Shown here in pieces: positions 18,776 to 20,259 of a DNA stretch of 20,259 bases. Every line of letters starts with the position of its first letter. Position 1 is the first letter of the stretch. Origin of the DNA: Mnemiopsis leidyi (Eukaryota; Ctenophora; Tentaculata; Lobata; Bolinopsidae). The notes below the pieces were generated by a model that saw only the letters and a program-made list of their open reading frames with translations, did no database searches and had not been told where the DNA came from. The DNA lies in NCBI GenBank assembly GCA_000226015.1, contig JH153629.1, forward strand, positions 125,670 to 145,928, given 5' to 3'. The translations under genes and the position numbers were made by a program.

Positions 18776-19236
18776 CTAAAGAATACATCGGTTTGATTTT
18801 TAATTCGTCATTGTAACAACAAGAGTGAAAATGTGAATAACTTCAAAATGGTATTAAATGTCACACTTATATAATATATTATGCAATCTTAAATATATAC
18901 ACATTAAGGACCTGGCAAGTGCCCAGGGAAAATATATAAATAATACACAACCTTAAAATTCGCCGTTGCAGCTGTCTAGTAAATCTGATAATTCAATAGC
19001 GATTGAAAGCCAAAAAAGATTAACAAATGTAAAATCTTCGATAATTGGTAGAGAAATAAATTTACATAAAATACGTCCTACACTACATGACTGAAAAGCA
19101 AATATTATCAAACTAAAAACATAAAGTAAAATTGTGAGAACATAATCTTTCCATTTTATTACATTGCATTCATACAAAAATTTAAAATTTAAGCAACCAT
19201 AAAATTTGAAATTAAAATTTATAGAAAATTTTGTAT
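18776..19236. other. Intergenic between the two serpins
   Basis: Very AT-rich spacer separating tandem genes of the same orientation. It should contain the promoter of the proximal serpin. A 74-codon minus-strand frame (18953-19177) is unlike any family I know and is probably chance. Confidence 0.5.
18866..18873 (-). promoter_or_regulatory. Candidate TATA box of the complete serpin
   Basis: TATATAAG on the minus strand lies about 90 nt upstream of the serpin ATG (18775), allowing a 5' leader of about 60 nt. The region is very AT-rich, so chance occurrence is quite possible. Confidence 0.3.
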
Positions 19237-19242
19237 TTTATT
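19237..19242 (-). terminator. Candidate polyadenylation signal of the distal serpin
   Basis: AATAAA on the minus strand lies about 80 nt past the stop codon (19320-19322), a normal distance for a 3' UTR. The equivalent position behind the proximal copy has no such hexamer. Confidence 0.5.
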
Positions 19243-19319
19243 ATGTGTAGATCTTAGGCACTTATCCAGCTGAACAAGTATCAAGAAACTGTGATTATCA
19301 AACACCGATAATACTGCTC

Positions 19320-20259
19320 CTATTGAGACAGCAGGTACCATACCAACAATGCAATAATGAAGCAGTGCCCAGAAGCTAATTTGTTCCCAGATCCACCAGT
19401 GTACCTAGCCTCAAGGTACTTTTCGTGATCTTTCTCTGAGTCGGGATGTACCAACCTCCCCACAAACAGAACCACCTCATTTTCTTCGTCGTAGATGAAA
19501 AACATAAACGGCTGGTTTATCATGACTTCCTTGGGTTCGGGTTTGTTTATTTCCTCAGATTCAATCTCTATGACAACAGCAGTTGCAGCTGCAGCTTCCG
19601 TTCCGTTTTGGTCCACTGATATAAACGATTTGTGGACAATTGAAGACACAAACAAATCTTCAGTTGAGCTGATGCCCGACAAATCAGCCTTACTTGCGTC
19701 GAAGACATCCAAAACTCCAAAATTACTCGCCAGTATATCCTTTAGCTCTGCCCCAGATTTAAACTCGAATTTTGGCATGGAAAGGTCTAGCAAGGAGTAC
19801 TGTGCACTACTCAACCAAGATGATACCTCAGAAAACTGGTACTCTATTTTCTTTTCTAGGCTGCTCAACCCAGCACGTGTTTTAGGTTTAATAACCACCA
19901 TACTGACTCTAGCAACTTGGGAATCGTAGGGAAGCTTCACAAGCTCAATATCCTTGTTGTCGTAGTAAGGAAGTCTCTCTTCTATGTGCATGGTATCTGT
20001 CTTCATAGCATAATCTTCGTCCAAATAAAACATTTCCTGTGTACTGAGCTGGTTGAATTGGTGCTGCCATGTAGCTTTGAAGTAAATCGTATTGATCAGA
20101 ATAGCACGCACATCAGAGCTGATTTCCGTGAACAAGTCTTTTATTTTCTCGTTTGTTTTTTCTTCAACCCATGTATTTATTTGTTCAACTGTAGCTGAGT
20201 TGTCCCCATCACTGAAATTAACTGCCTCAACATCTGCATGAAAGTTAGTGGTCAGTTCA
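19320..20259 (-). CDS. Secreted serpin, second tandem copy, 5' end beyond the window
   Basis: The frame is open to the window edge and shows 312 residues, equivalent to residue 121 onward of the neighbouring complete serpin; the signal peptide and first helices are off-window. Outside the reactive loop only about 11 substitutions are visible over roughly 280 residues. The hinge GTEAAAATA is intact and even more canonical than in the neighbour. The loop then reads VVIEIESEEI instead of ILVEATSIDL and is two residues longer. Its P1 would fall near Glu-Ser, so acidic rather than small and hydroxylated; P1 placement is approximate. The C-terminal linker and CFIIALLVWYLL tail are identical to the neighbour, so GPI anchoring is again predicted. 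The copies lie head to tail and look like a recent duplication with accelerated change in the specificity loop. Confidence 0.92.
   Translation of the reverse strand, partial: ELTTNFHADVEAVNFSDGDNSATVEQINTWVEEKTNEKIKDLFTEISSDVRAILINTIYFKATWQHQFNQLSTQEMFYLDEDYAMKTDTMHIEERLPYYDNKDIELVKLPYDSQVARVSMVVIKPKTRAGLSSLEKKIEYQFSEVSSWLSSAQYSLLDLSMPKFEFKSGAELKDILASNFGVLDVFDASKADLSGISSTEDLFVSSIVHKSFISVDQNGTEAAAATAVVIEIESEEINKPEPKEVMINQPFMFFIYDEENEVVLFVGRLVHPDSEKDHEKYLEARYTGGSGNKLASGHCFIIALLVWYLLSQ

Noticed and set aside
19495..19929. Plus-strand frame of 144 codons opposite the distal serpin, with a counterpart opposite the proximal copy
   Set aside because: Both are antisense shadows of the conserved serpin coding sequence; their similarity follows from the duplication.

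Overview
This is eukaryotic, almost certainly animal, nuclear DNA. The evidence is a class A GPCR gene split by two GT-AG introns, a cathepsin L-type protease with a secretory leader, two secreted serpins, AT-rich intergenic DNA, several minisatellites and a MITE-type transposon with target-site duplications. Nothing looks bacterial. The lineage cannot be fixed from sequence alone; an invertebrate is most likely.

Bases 1 to about 11,850 hold no gene I can recognise. This left half contains a series of unrelated tandem repeats: a 24-bp unit at 1-236, a 16-bp unit at 1148-1213, a 14-bp unit at 2235-2304, a 41-bp duplication near 3361-3441, a 44-46-bp unit at 9236-9399 and a 35/41-bp unit at 10121-10380. 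It also has a 60-bp near-perfect palindrome bounded by TTAA (7938-7997) and a relatively GC-rich island (about 5690-6092) that may be a decayed mobile element.

The right half is gene-bearing. A three-exon GPCR (11854-13733, +) encodes 349 residues, and its stop codon lies in the first copy of a 35-bp minisatellite. A 410-bp Harbinger/Tourist-like MITE (14079-14488) follows. It has TTA duplications and a CRE-type TGACGTCA in each terminal repeat. An intronless cathepsin L-like gene (16147-17133, +) comes next. It is intact except for one in-frame TAG in the propeptide, so this allele should give no enzyme.

Converging on the protease gene are two tandem intronless serpin genes on the minus strand: one complete (17483-18775) and one cut by the window end (19320 to beyond 20259). 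They are nearly identical except in the reactive-centre loop, which determines target protease. Both carry a C-terminal extension that looks like a GPI-anchor signal. The most distinctive feature of the window is therefore a recently expanding family of probably cell-surface, GPI-anchored serpins with diversified loops, beside a disabled cysteine protease. A functional link between serpins and protease is inference only.
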